From NCBI GenBank assembly GCA_021030905.1, contig JAGFMI010000009.1:1116001-1180000 (forward strand): a stretch of DNA of 64,000 nucleotides, written 5' to 3'. The notes below the pieces were generated by a model, which was not told where the DNA came from, made no database searches, and saw only the letters and a program-made list of their open reading frames with translations. Shown in pieces: positions 21,896-32,514 of the stretch (the first letter of the stretch is position 1; each line of letters starts with the position of its first letter). Made by a program: the position numbers and the translations under genes. The DNA comes from Pyrenula massariospora (Eukaryota; Ascomycota; Eurotiomycetes; Pyrenulales; Pyrenulaceae).

Positions 21896-23713
21896 CTATC
21901 TCCGCCCTTCCTCTTCTCCAACGACATATCCCCTCGCTACGCCTCTCCTTCCTTCTTTCATCAGGCCGCCTTCTTGTGCTCTATTCACTTCATCCTCTTC
22001 ATATGCTATCTCAAAGTCGCTCCCCAGCCCCTTCCATATACGATTCTGTTTCAAAAACTCTGCACCGGGCGATATTGCGCCGCGTATGGAGGCAACGTCG
22101 CCATTGGCTCGTTTCGTCAGGGCATTCGATTTTTCATTCACACCATTTGAAGAGGATATCTTTCGAGCTGTTTGCTGGACTGGTCGGGAGTGCGAGACAT
22201 ATCTTCCAGTACGTAGATCGAACTCCGGAGGCGCAGATTCAGGTTCGGAATCGAAGTCATGCTGTCCCGTAATACCATCGCCATTGACATCAACATCGCT
22301 TCTCTTGTCTTCATTAGACTTCTCTTCCTCATCTCCCACAGAACCAGCTCCATGTACCCTCTCATCCCCAAACCTCTCCATCAACCACCCAAAATCCCCC
22401 CTCCACTCCCCCGTCCAAATCCTCTCCTTATCTCCCCGCAAACAAAGCTCCAGCTCAAACGGCGTAATCACAGGCCTGTAGAAATCCCGACTCTCGACCA
22501 AGCTGCTCTCCCAACAGCCAACCACGACCCAGCCGCCTACCTCCGCAAAGTTAGCCACCTTAGCCGCGTTTAGCTTTCCGACAACAAATGTGTAGCTCTT
22601 CTTTCCCGCGTCGGCGATGAGGGTCCGGATGCGTCCGACCATGTCTTGGTAGTTTTCGACGGAGAGGGTGTTGACGAGGATGCCCCAGATTGGGACTGTG
22701 GTTAGGGAGGTGACGAGGGCGTAGCGTCGGCGGAGGAGGGTGGGGGTGTTGGTCACCTCCGTTACGTCTGTGGTCGGGAGGTTACTTGTTGGTACTGAAG
22801 AGGTCGTGTTCGTAGAATAAATATGCACGCCCTTTACTCGACTCGCCAGGGTGAGCAGCAGCGCCGTGGGCGGCTCCGAGATGTGGAATATCTCCCACTC
22901 CCGCAAGTCCATGTCTCCCTCTTGATCTCCGCCCAGCTGGCCAAGGACTCTCCGGTTTGGCACCGATGCCCCCGGGTCTCGCACCACCCCGGTGCCTCGC
23001 ACCATTTCGTACCCTTCCCCCTTCAACCTCCCCACTAAACGTCCAACATGCCCCTCATACGGAACATCCGCCACGACCACCACCCTCCCATCCTTCTCCG
23101 GAAAAGTCTCCCCAAACGCGCGCACCACCGCGTCAAGGTCGAGCGGCTGCACGGTAAACACATGGAGCACCGGCAAGCGGGAAGTGGGCGACAGACACGC
23201 GCGGCCGTAATGCACGACGCCATCGGCGTCGACGTGGGACGCGGCGATCTCGTCGACGCAGCAGGGCGAGTAGGATGTGTCTGCTAGGATGAAAAACTTG
23301 GGCGGCGGAACATCGGAGGTTGGGTTGAGATTTAGATTTGCGACAGTCGTCGTCGTTGACGACGCCGCATCAGATGCGCTTGGCACTGCAGGTTCCGAGG
23401 ATTTCACGTCAGAACTTGGGGGATTGCCATTTGTATTCTGGGCGCTGTGATGGCCGCTGTCCACCGCCCTGCGGCTCAGCAGTCGGTACACCTGCGGGGC
23501 ATCGGGGAGCATCTCGTCGGGGAACTGGAGGGCGATGCGCTTCCATTTCTGGGCGCGGATCTCGCGGATGGTGCGTTCGATTTCGTATTTTGTGATTAGT
23601 TCCTCGTCAGAGGCGGGGATTGGGGCGGCTTTCTTCACGGCTGGGAGGGTCTCGTTGAGGATGTGGGTTTCTGGAGTTGAGAGGATGGGTGGTGCGCCGA
23701 GGGGTGTTGCCAT
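21896..23713 (-). CDS. DPH2: diphthamide biosynthesis protein 2 (Dph2)
   Basis: Subunit of the Dph1-Dph2 radical-SAM-type [4Fe-4S] enzyme, which transfers a 3-amino-3-carboxypropyl group from S-adenosylmethionine to a histidine of elongation factor 2, the first step of diphthamide synthesis. Single exon, 605 aa. Visible are the N-terminal helix and strand YEIERTIREIRAQKWKRIAL then QFPDEMLPDAPQVYRLL (about 43-79); the first-domain SYSPCCVDEIAA with C151/C152; HYGRACLSP with C173; the second-domain ADVPYEGHV; and in the third domain VVGCWESSL with C400. Clusters in eukaryotic Dph2 are held by Cys residues of this kind. Low-complexity inserts (about 82-135 and 445-520) make it longer than the yeast protein. 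A conserved housekeeping gene; call is firm. Confidence 0.93.
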   Translation of the reverse strand: MATPLGAPPILSTPETHILNETLPAVKKAAPIPASDEELITKYEIERTIREIRAQKWKRIALQFPDEMLPDAPQVYRLLSRRAVDSGHHSAQNTNGNPPSSDVKSSEPAVPSASDAASSTTTTVANLNLNPTSDVPPPKFFILADTSYSPCCVDEIAASHVDADGVVHYGRACLSPTSRLPVLHVFTVQPLDLDAVVRAFGETFPEKDGRVVVVADVPYEGHVGRLVGRLKGEGYEMVRGTGVVRDPGASVPNRRVLGQLGGDQEGDMDLREWEIFHISEPPTALLLTLASRVKGVHIYSTNTTSSVPTSNLPTTDVTEVTNTPTLLRRRYALVTSLTTVPIWGILVNTLSVENYQDMVGRIRTLIADAGKKSYTFVVGKLNAAKVANFAEVGGWVVVGCWESSLVESRDFYRPVITPFELELCLRGDKERIWTGEWRGDFGWLMERFGDERVHGAGSVGDEEEKSNEDKRSDVDVNGDGITGQHDFDSEPESAPPEFDLRTGRYVSHSRPVQQTARKISSSNGVNEKSNALTKRANGDVASIRGAISPGAEFLKQNRIWKGLGSDFEIAYEEDEVNRAQEGGLMKEGRRGVARGYVVGEEEGRR

Positions 23714-23973
23714 GTTTAAAATAAAGTAGAGGGTCCAGATGTATGTTTACTCGGACATACACAGTCGATCTATGTATGTGAGTTTTAGAATAAAATGATG
23801 CACAATTTTAGTTCGTTTTGGTGCGTAATAGTTTCTAAATTTCTAATACTAGGTGGCGAATTTTCCGCTCCGCCCCGCGCCAAGACCACTTTCTAACGTG
23901 GTATGCCTACAAGATCAAGGCGAGGTGTGAGAAGTCATGGCGCAGGTTAACTTGTGATTATCACAAGTATAAA

Positions 23974-25092
23974 TCAAGGCTTGATATTCTCTACCGCCCA
24001 CTTCATAGTCTTCTGGATCGCTGCATCCTGATTAATTAGCGGCTGGTACCCTAATCGCTCTTTCGCTTTCTCAATCGACCAGCAACACCCCCCGTCCAAG
24101 TGATCAATGTCCTGCCTCCGCATCTGAGGCTTCTTCGTACCTAAGGTGAAGATCCAGTAAAGCCATTCTCCTGTTGATGCCATTGCTTGAATCATCCCAA
24201 GGGGCATCTTCTTTACATCTTCTGGTTTGACAGGCGCACCAGCAGCAGCGTAGCACTTGCGCAGGAAGTCAAAAAAGGGTATTGCCTTGCCGTCACTGAT
24301 AAAGTACGCCTCGCCATCCGGATTCTGTCCTGTACTATTTTGTCCTGTGCTGCTGTCGGCGCGTAAAAGTGCTTTAGCCGCACATAAATGTGCTTCTGCG
24401 GCACTTTCAACATACAGAAATTCGAATACTTTCTCGTTATTACCAAGCTGAATCTTATGCTCGCCTTTATGAAAACTCGCCATAATATGCGGAATGAAGT
24501 TGTTATCGTTTTCGCCGTAGATGCCTGGAACCCGCAGCGTTGCTGTACGCAGTTCAGCCCCATTAGCCGCTAGAACCAATCTTTCTGCAGCTGCTTTTGA
24601 CCTCCCATAAGGATTATTGTAAGTCGTGTCATCCCACAACTGCGCCCGATCCTCAGTCAAAAGCTGCTGGCTTGGCCTTTGTGCCGAGTCCGAACTCGTG
24701 TACACAAAAGCCCTTGTCTCCTTACACGCCTTTGCATACTTCAGCAATACCCGTGTACCCTCCACATTCGCACGCTGCAGTACATTGGCATCACTCGTGT
24801 GCTTGGGCGATGCAGCGTGAAAAACAACCTGCGGCTTCAAGTCCCGAAAGAGCGCGGCCACAGCGGCATCATCCGCAACATCCACACTGTGGTAGGTCGT
24901 CCTCGAATCAGTGTGCTGCTGCTGCTGGTTTCGGCTGGCGGCGGCGCTACGGCTAACGATGGCGACGGCCTCGGGGAGGGCTGCTGGGTCTTCCATGAGC
25001 CGCCGGACAATGTGCGCGCCGAGGAATCCACGGCCGCCTGTCACAAGGACGGTGTGGAAAGGCTCCACGCTGCTGTTTTGGATGGCGGCCAT
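23974..25092 (-). CDS. Erg26-like NAD(P)-dependent sterol dehydrogenase / 3beta-HSD family
   Basis: Single-exon protein of 372 aa, an extended SDR of the sterol-4alpha-carboxylate 3-dehydrogenase type. The coenzyme motif T18-GGRGFLG25 follows strand 1, the acidic VDVADD block lies near 70, the catalytic Y162-GRS-K166 is preceded by YTSSDS (about 131-136), and the mid-protein VPGIYGENDNNFIPHIM is the family hallmark. The C-terminal half has a hydrophobic helix-rich segment ending in ERLGYQPLINQDAAIQKTMK. In yeast Erg26 removes the C4 carboxyl group from sterol intermediates at the endoplasmic reticulum; here the Ser/Ala-rich N-terminus and the existence of a second paralogue at 1737-2926 suggest a specialised rather than housekeeping member. 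Divergent from the SDR gene at 26076 across about 980 bp. Confidence 0.85.
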   Translation of the reverse strand: MAAIQNSSVEPFHTVLVTGGRGFLGAHIVRRLMEDPAALPEAVAIVSRSAAASRNQQQQHTDSRTTYHSVDVADDAAVAALFRDLKPQVVFHAASPKHTSDANVLQRANVEGTRVLLKYAKACKETRAFVYTSSDSAQRPSQQLLTEDRAQLWDDTTYNNPYGRSKAAAERLVLAANGAELRTATLRVPGIYGENDNNFIPHIMASFHKGEHKIQLGNNEKVFEFLYVESAAEAHLCAAKALLRADSSTGQNSTGQNPDGEAYFISDGKAIPFFDFLRKCYAAAGAPVKPEDVKKMPLGMIQAMASTGEWLYWIFTLGTKKPQMRRQDIDHLDGGCCWSIEKAKERLGYQPLINQDAAIQKTMKWAVENIKP

Positions 25093-26075
25093 CGGCCGAT
25101 ATAGGTATGGGTGAGTATGTTGGTAGAGTGGACCTGATGTATGGGTCTTTGATCAACAGCTGAGACTGCTCAAGTCTGCAATGGTATGGGGATATTGTGA
25201 ATGTACGCCGCAATAATGAAAGTGCAAGTAGAGACTGAGGCTAGGTAACAAGCGAAACATCAGATACCTAGGTACTCTACCGCGAAGTTGGTCAGGGGAG
25301 AGGGAGTGACGGCCACGGAGCTGGTGCGGGAGGCATTGGCGGGGATCTAGGAGGGATGGGCGAGGTCGAGTTCGACGCGCCCGGCTTCTTATACCATGCC
25401 AGCTCGTTGATCCTAGCTCTCAAGTAATCAATGGCCTCACGAGGAGGATCCGGGCGTGACGCCGCAGCATATGGCGTACAATTCATCGCCCGTGTTCAGC
25501 GGACGTGCCGGAGCTGTGCCGGAGCTGTACCCGGGCGGCGCGATCCATGTCACCCGCAGCCGCAGGCGCTCCGGAGAATCGATGCCGAGCTACGGATGAA
25601 GCAAATGCTTACAAAGGAAGCTATTTACTTTACGGCGAGATCAGCAACTCAAATTATAGCAATGATACTGAAGCCACATCTTTCAGCAGATGGATATTGC
25701 TGGCGGCCGCCCGTACGCCCGTCAAGTGACCATAAATTAAGGTACTGCTCCATCCAAAGTTCACACAATGGTGAGCGGAAATCTCTCTAGATGTAACTCA
25801 TGCCAAGAAACTTCTTCAAACGACCAAATATGCGACACCTCCATCCAGGAGCTGTTCTAAAATAAGGAAAAGTACACGAAATCTAACGTCAGCGCAGGTG
25901 CATCATTTGATGTTACTCCGGGTTACTCTTCGCAGCCGAGAGCTGCAGGTGCGCTACACGTGACAAAGACAAGCTCCGAAGTAGCGGCTTCTGGATAGTC
26001 CCACAACTGCTCATGTATATTTGGCCATAAGTTTCTTCATCTTCGCCCATTTCCCTCAAAAGCCGTCGGAGCAAA
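25093..26075. promoter_or_regulatory. divergent intergenic region, Erg26-like / SDR
   Basis: About 980 bp between two divergently transcribed oxidoreductases. A small minus-strand frame at 25292-25486 (64 codons, ending in a Pro-rich tail) is possible but unsupported. A TATA-like TGTATATTTGG lies about 65 bp before the SDR start. Confidence 0.4.
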
Positions 26076-27133
26076 ATGTCAAAGCCAACCGTCCTCATAA
26101 CCGGCTGCAGCCAAGGCGGCATCGGCGACGCTCTCGCCCAAGAATTCGCCTCTCACGGCTACCACGTCTTCGCGAGCGTCCGCGACCCCAGCAAAGCCGC
26201 ACACTTTTCCAACAACTCGTCCATCGAGATTATAGCACTGGACGTGACGGCACCAGAATCAATCGAACGCGCAGCCAGTGAACTAAAAGATCGTCTACCA
26301 GAAGGTAGACTTGACATTCTGGTAAACAATGCTGGTTTTGGAGCCAGAGGTCCCCTGATCGAGGCGGATCTTGCGACGGCGAAAGCCATTTACGATGTAA
26401 ACGTGTTGGGTGTTTTGGCGGTGACGCAGGCGTTTGTGCCGATGCTCATAAAGGCCAAAGGAAAGGTAGTGAATATCAGCAGTGTTGGGGGCTTGTTGGC
26501 CATGCCATGGGGAGGCAAGTAGATATTTCCTTGTTTCACTATGTGCTTGATATGTTTGGACCATTGAGCAAGACCCTTTTCAGTCTGCGAACAAGGCCAG
26601 ATAGGCATACATCTCGCTTGGTGGGAAATCGCTCGGAACTGGGACAGAGCAGGACTAACGTTTCTCCATGGCCGTAGGTCTCTATCACTCTTCCAAAGCC
26701 GCTGTCACCATTCTCAGCGAGACCCTCCGCCTTGAGCTCGCCCCATTGGGCGTAACAGTCATTACAGGCATGCTAGGCCATATTGAATCCAATTTCCACG
26801 ACAACGACCATTGGAAGGGTCTTCCGGAGTCTTCCCGTTACAAATCTGTTGAGCTGCAGATAGCAAAGAGTGCCTCGAAGGAAGTCGATTCGAAAATTGA
26901 AAATCTCGAGGACTTTGCAAAGCGTTTCGTGAAGGATATCCTTGGGGGTGCGACAGGGCAGGTTTGGAGAGGGGCGAGGGCGCAGACTATCAGGCTTTTG
27001 GGCTACCATGCGCCGAGAAGTCTCTGGGTGAGTAACCGTCATTTGAAGGCATTAACAAGCCTAGAGCTGACAGGAGAGAAAGGACCCCTTGTTGATTTCC
27101 GGAAGTGGACTGGATGTCATGGGAAAGGATTAA
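26076..27133 (+). CDS. short-chain dehydrogenase/reductase (classical SDR)
   Basis: NADP(H)-type classical SDR, 282 aa. Exons are 26076-26514, 26678-27027 and 27074-27133. The first intron (26515-26677, 163 nt) begins with GCAAGT, the consensus GC donor, has a perfect ACTAAC branch and ends GTAG; no GT donor keeps the frame, and GC splicing gives MPWGG/LYHSSKAA. The second (46 nt) turns a rambling frame into a typical SDR ending (ERKDPLLISGSGLDVMGKD). Motifs are TGCSQGGIG (residues 9-17), NNAG (84-87), the catalytic Ser in NISSVGG (about 135), and Y149-HSS-K153. The family resembles 1-acyldihydroxyacetone-phosphate reductase-like SDRs (Ayr1), but the substrate is not readable. Neighbours are an Erg26-like dehydrogenase upstream (divergent) and a Zn2Cys6 regulator downstream (convergent). 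Confidence 0.88.
26515..26677 (+). other. GC-AG intron in the SDR gene
   Basis: Donor GCAAGT (the optimal GC-type donor), branch ACTAAC, acceptor GTAG. Joining 26514 to 26678 restores the SDR catalytic-loop sequence; no GT donor in the vicinity does. Confidence 0.8.
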
Positions 27134-27761
27134 GGAAAGACATGGAAAGATTTCATTGCTCAATGCGAATTTTGGGCCAGCTAGACATCATGCAAAATAG
27201 ATTCTAGCCTAGGCGGGGCGTCAAAGTTTATCTGAGACACCAGTCTTCGCTTGACAGCAGAATGTGGACAGAGCGTAAAGCTCCAGCGACTGCTCCTAGA
27301 ACCCAACCCTCTTCACACCTCTTGACGTCTTTTCTGTTGTTCAGGAAAAGGCACGTTCGACAAAGTAGTCGCCGCGTCGTATGCGAAAGACGGATAATGA
27401 TTTCCTGCATCCGTTATCCCCTGAGGAGCGAACTGAGCTCCACGATCTCCCAAGAAAGCCATCTCGGAGCTCTCCTCAGAGATCGGTGGCAGTGATCGGC
27501 TTTGGTAGTTGTACGTTTTCGTGTGAATATCAAATTCTGGGACCGGTGACTTGGAGTCTGGGCGAGACACGACCAGGTTTCGCATCGGGCCGCGTTCAAT
27601 GTTCTCGCGACAAATGCAAAGGCCGTCGTGAGGGAAGAGGATGCCCTGGCACCCACCGTAGCGTAGTGAGAGAGGTGTAATCTGTCAAGGACAACAAAAT
27701 TAGCTAGGCGTCTGCGGCAGCTAAGTTCAGACTACTTAATGCAGAGGGTTCAATAGACATT
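27134..27761. other. convergent intergenic region
   Basis: About 630 bp between the 3' ends of the SDR gene (+) and the Zn2Cys6 gene (-). Overlapping short frames on both strands, no recognisable gene. Confidence 0.5.
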
Positions 27762-29940
27762 TCATGGTTTTGCGAACTTTTTTTTCGCAAAATACTTGGC
27801 TGACTTTACCACTGTCGCTTCACTAGAATAGAACCTTGCACGGATATGGATGGGGTCCTCGGTAGAACTTACAATAGGAATTGCGCCGACCTTGTCATCA
27901 CAAAGTTTGGGCCATGGAATCCGGTCCAGCTCGATGTCTTGTGGGTCAGCGTCGTACGGATAGTGCTGCATATGTAAAACAGCATCATTGTCCTGGAAAA
28001 CGTGATCGGCCTGTAAGAGCCTTACACGGCTTGCGTGAGGGATATCCCTGCGGCTTGCCATACTAGTAAGCCCACGTTCTTCGATGAGTATGACTCGTTC
28101 GGCAATATTCGCTGCTGTGCACGTATCCCACAGACTCTCGGTGTGATGGGAGCATTGAAGGAGTGCAAGTGCCTCCCGCCGAAGGATCGGATCGCGACAT
28201 TTCGTGGCAGTCCAGAACAGGGGAGAAATTAAACCTAAAGAGGCATTTGTTCGAACCGAATCCGAGTAGAACACCTTTCGACAGCTCTCAACCAAGAAAC
28301 GAAAGTCCTCAATATAGTCATCAAAATGCATCTCGTTATATGCACAGCGATTGTTTAGCAACATTTTCAGTAATTTATGGTGTGCATAAAACAGAATAGC
28401 ATCTTCATCCCTGGCTGCATCAGGTGGAGAGTCCTGGTGATACGCATGAAAGGCTGTAAGCCACGCATCAAGAGCATGGTTTATGTCACTTCGCAGGTCG
28501 AGAGGGATCACTTCATCCTTGCATGCTTGCGGATCTTCATGCGCGGCAATAATCCATGAAAAGATCCTGGACAGAGATTGTCGAGGCCCTGATCTGTTGT
28601 TAAAGGAAGTGTCGGGGATCGTCTTTCGAAATTTGCTGTCTCCCGGCTTGATTACATCTGAGAACATAGAGCATTGTTCACGAACACTGTCAAAGATTGG
28701 TCGTACATGGTTCTTGAAGAGATCGGAGACGTCGTTAGCAGGCGTTCTCGATGGTTTAGCGGTAGTTTGGTATTCCACTATCAATTTTATGCCATTTGTG
28801 GTGTGAGCAAACTACTCAAATGTTTAGTGATCATCCAGGAAATAGTGAATATTTGCCTAGGGAAGAGCCTTGTTTGATTTAAATCGTAAAGGGGCTTGAA
28901 AGGTCAAGGATGTTAACGGGGGTGGGGAAGTGCAAATCAGCTCACCTCTCTCTGAGATCGATAGTCTTCAAGGGCGATAAACAAAAGGCAGGCGACCAGG
29001 ACTATCTCAACTGGTGGGACTTGTCCTACTTTGGTCAAGCTTTTCATGGCTTTGGTGTAGTGGAGCATTGACAGTTTGACTTGATGATCTGACCATTTGG
29101 GGTCAACTCTCCGGGATAGCGCAAGACATCCAAGGGATATAAGCCCGTGACTAGCAGCAACTCGATCAACCACTTGTGTGGCACAAAGATGTCGATACCC
29201 TTACCGTATGACAGGGTATGAACCGCTGATTTTTTGGGCTAGTCCCTTCCAAAGACCATAATCCCAGAACGAGGCAAGTGCATCGGAGGTGCTACTTTCA
29301 AAGAATTGTACTGACATGTACTCGTCTGGAGATTCGGATCCTCCGAGCAGGTGTGACGGACCAGACCATCTTGAGATAGATGCAGCGTCATCTAGTTCCG
29401 CATGTTGGCTGGGTCCTTTTTCGCGTCTAGCAGCCCCTCCTTCTGTCTCGGCCTGATCCCTTTTAGAATTGTGCGGCTCAAATAACCATATTTTAGGCGT
29501 CGCATAGCCATCACATTTTCTCCCAGTAGAGGTGCATCGATGACAAGACGGCTTTCCTATTAAGGCAATTGACAACCATGGTCAGCAAAAAATATTACAC
29601 TTTACTGGCCGAGACAAGCATGCTGAGTTGACAATAGTTCTCAACCTCTAAGACGCATCACTGGACCCGTCATCGCTACTGACCTTCATCGCATTTTACA
29701 CGCCGCTGTCTGTTGGCCAGCCATCGTTAGATCACATTTTCAGGCGGGAAAAGTACTTTCTATAGGTCGGGATCTTACTTGCACGTCAAGCAGCCACTGA
29801 TTCACCGTCAGCACTTCGTATATACACTGAAAGGCTAGCTCATACCTCCGAACTTTAGAATGATATGTTTTTCGACGGTCCTTCTTTTTAGCTGGAATCG
29901 GAATCCCGTCCCCAGTTTCGGGACAGCTCGTGGAACTCAT
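27762..29940 (-). CDS. Zn2Cys6 transcription factor with fungal-specific regulatory domain
   Basis: Fungal binuclear-zinc-cluster regulator, 581 aa. Six exons: 29846-29940, 29779-29796 (18 nt), 29684-29709 (26 nt), 29205-29556, 28946-29150 and 27762-28811. The two micro-exons rebuild the DNA-binding domain exactly: GCLTCKQRRVKCDEGKPSC, then HRC...C, with ligands C34, C37, C44, C51, C54 and C61 (C-x2-C-x6-C-x6-C-x2-C-x6-C). Basic residues around position 18-30 precede it (KKKDRRK). The middle-homology region is recognisable across the exon 4/5 junction (PVIR/HGLISLGCLAL) and the exon 5/6 junction (ALEDYRSQRE/FAHTTNGIKLI), consistent with the Fungal_trans_2 family. All introns are GT-AG (49, 69, 127, 54, 134 nt). 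It may control the adjacent SDR and Erg26-like genes; that is inference from proximity. Confidence 0.88.
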
Positions 29941-31244
29941 GGCGTTGGTAAGTCGATGAGATACAGGTCATAGCATCACAATGCATGCGCTTCGGAACGA
30001 GGAAAGCGACGCCAGTGTGCGAGGAGGCAGGCCAACGGTTTTGTGTCAGTTCCAGAGCCTCCCCAGCTGGTATTACCGGGAGATGCATGTAGGATGACCG
30101 TTTTGATATTAATAATCAGTGACGTCGCCCGATTCGCCAAAATCAGAGATGCTGCTGAGTGTTTGTTCCATCGCGCCATAGTTCTGGTTGTCCGAAGAAC
30201 GACAAGATTAAGGTCAGATGTCGAAAAATCTACCTAGTCCATGCTGGTCATCCGGGAAGGACACGCTTCTGTGCGAACTATCCTATCGGTACATGAGCCG
30301 AACCGTCTAGGGAACGCCCCACTGCTCTGGGGGCGAAAATGCTGCAAGCGGTGACCAGGCCCGTGGACGACCGCGCACGCCACGCACACCAGAAGGATCA
30401 AAGGGCTGAGAGGCGCTTGGGAGACTCACATAGATTTCGGAAATGATGAAGATATTATCGCGGAAATCATTTCCGCATATTCTTTTGATGATTAACGAAG
30501 AGCAGCCCTGTGCAGCTCGATTGGGTCTCGGTTTTCGGATCTTTAACTGTACGTGTTCGGGCTAGCACTAACCACTGCGGTACGTTCGAACACCTCATAG
30601 AGCCACCTCTGAAGCCTTTCAATCCAGGCTTTTCCATGTCGCCGATACTCTCACTGATCTCCGGATGAGCTTCAATGAGAAATTGTCTTCTCAGAGAGTC
30701 TTTTCATTCTTTTATCGCGAAGGATCCTCGCGAGCTCCATTGGCTTTGTCCCGCGTCTTTGATCCTTGAAGGTAAGTATTTTCCTTGCCTGTTTAAAAGC
30801 TGAAATTCGAAGCTAGTATAGAAATCATGACGCCAGCTCGGGCCTCTTGGCCCGATTATCAGGTTAGCTGGTAGGTAGTGCAACGACTTTTGTACCGCAG
30901 CCTCAATGACAATACAAAACATGATCTAGGTATTTCTGCCATGCGCTGGAAGATCTCTAGAGAAAAGCAACAACTCTCATTTCTGGGATGGATTGCGCTT
31001 TTTTCCAAGAATCGATATGTAGTTCAAGGAAATGTCCTCAATTCTACACTAAGCTTTTTGCGACGTTTTCTCATCATCATCCTCATGATATCAAGTTTCA
31101 TCGAGAAGTCGACAGAGGGAGAAGGTTTTGATTTTCATTGATGAAAATTCACTTGGTAAGCAGAATCAAGCCGTGAAACATTCTCATACTTTATTACCCA
31201 TCGTCTGAAATTCGTCACATGTCCGCCCTGGCCTTTTCTCCTGC
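29941..31244. other. gene-poor stretch
   Basis: About 1.3 kb upstream of the Zn2Cys6 gene. Only short frames; no gene, tRNA or repeat could be supported. Confidence 0.5.
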
Positions 31245-31915
31245 TCAGCATCTTCGAATTAGCTCACGCATCTCGTCTTTCTCAAGCGGTCTTGGACCGG
31301 AATATCGCGCCTGAGCTGCAATCTCTGCTATCTTTTCGACATCGCCTCCCTTCATCCTAAAACTCTCTAATCGATCTCCATCTTCATATGTCCAGCGGCA
31401 GATTCAGCCCTTGAGTGGGGCTGCTATCGCTGCCGGAAAATGCTTGAGCAATCTTGTCCAGCGTATCCATTGGTAATGTCGGTGCGTTATACGATAAGAC
31501 ATGCGGTAATACTATTGTATGTGTTTCCGCATGTGAAAGATCGAAAGTTCCACCGTGTACGGCAAAGCTTGTGATGTAAGCCCATACCTACGCTTCCAAG
31601 GCAATGCCCGCACGAATGTCCGTCTTGAAGGGCCTTCTCACGCGCCTGCTTTTCTTTGTCACTCGTCGCCCTTGGGTCAGCAACCACATCTAGAAGTGGA
31701 GTTGCAAGGGAGCTCATAACCTCGACAGCGAGCAACTTGATGATTGGATTCGTCGTCTTCGAATGTAGAGCTTCAACAGTATGTGCGACAATGACTGCGA
31801 GACCCTATTTTAGGCGCGGAGGCGTCTAGAAGACTTTACTACCTCTCGCCGTCAGCAGGGTGAGTTCCAGATGACGAGCCCGATGGACAAAGGAACAGAG
31901 TCATGACATCAAAAC
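31245..31915 (-). pseudogene. maleylacetate reductase pseudogene, C-terminal half
   Basis: Remnant of an iron-containing alcohol dehydrogenase-type maleylacetate reductase, which reduces maleylacetate to 3-oxoadipate in hydroxyquinol/resorcinol catabolism. Recognisable pieces in order on the minus strand are FDVMTL, then AVIVAHTVEALHSKTTNPII, DGHSCGHCLGSVGMGLHHKL with the metal-site HHK, a shifted frame with GGTFDLSHAETHTIVLPHVL including the second His site, and a C-terminal YSGPRPLEKDEMRELIRRC followed by a stop at 31245-31247. At least two frameshifts and several stops interrupt it. The N-terminal half is 12.4 kb away at 44275-44710 in the same orientation, so one gene was split by inserted DNA. 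Confidence 0.85.
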
Positions 31916-32314
31916 GCAAACGTTGAACAAGCTTTTCTGCATTCTAATCCACAACCACTTGCTAAGTTGGAGAAGCGCATGATCGTGGCACAAATGCACA
32001 ATGAGTTGATCAGAAATCGCATTCGGGAGTTGGGATAGTCTCGCTATCCTGTGTTGGGACCAAATGTGTCTGGTACTCTTTATCGTTCTCATTCCTTCTT
32101 CACTGATAAGAAGCACTAACTTAGGAAAGGTCTTTTGTCACTGTCTTAGCTTGATTCACCCTTGCTTCAGCTCCAATGTTCACAATTGTAGTCTTGTGTT
32201 TGCAGTATCACGTGCTGCCAAAGTCGCGCTAGTGATTGGAAACCTATCGCTGACCACTTTCGCCGCACAGAATATTCTTTTCACCTTTTCACACACAACT
32301 CCATATTCTTGTTT
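31916..32314. other. left flank of the insertion in the broken gene
   Basis: About 400 bp between the pseudogene breakpoint and the first leader hairpin. No gene recognised. No terminal inverted repeat matching the right boundary (about 44240-44275) could be seen by eye. Confidence 0.4.
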
Positions 32315-32514
32315 ACAGTAGTTTTATCTACTGTATACGCTTTTTTCGGCTGCCTTGCTCCCCCCGGAGCTTATTTTGTTTTCTTTTCTTGCTATAGCTC
32401 CTTTTTGGGGCTATAGTCCTCCCAACACCTGGCACGGATTGGTCTGCGGGCCATTCCACCGCCAGGTTTCCTCCCTTTTTACGAGGTCTCGCGTAGGCGA
32501 ACTTCGATACTAAT
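32315..32514 (+). promoter_or_regulatory. structured leader upstream of the coiled-coil gene
   Basis: A 200-bp stretch dense in perfect inverted repeats: ACAGTAG/CTACTGT (32315-32334), GCTCC/GGAGC (32357-32370), CTATAGC/GCTATAG (32392-32416), and ACCTGGC/GCCAGGT (32427-32467), which encloses TGG-TCTGCGGG-CCA. Then, 38 nt from the TCTGCGGG, the double palindrome CGAG-GT-CTCG / CGAA..TTCGATA at 32481-32509 ends five bases before the ATG at 32515. Order and spacing match the two copies at 17986-18057 and 18206-18278. It could act as DNA (factor sites) or as 5' UTR RNA structure. Confidence 0.65.

Noticed and set aside
25292-25486. Small minus-strand gene of 64 codons
   Set aside because: No homology, Pro-rich low-complexity tail, lies in a divergent promoter; mentioned only as a possibility.
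27028-27207. Unspliced C-terminal extension of the SDR
   Set aside because: The alternative 46-nt GT-AG intron yields a normal SDR length and ending; the extension is unlike the family.
28800-28870. Extra micro-exon with ANIHYFL in the Zn2Cys6 gene
   Set aside because: It would need a non-canonical donor. A single 134-nt intron ending GAGTAG gives a better match to the regulator family.
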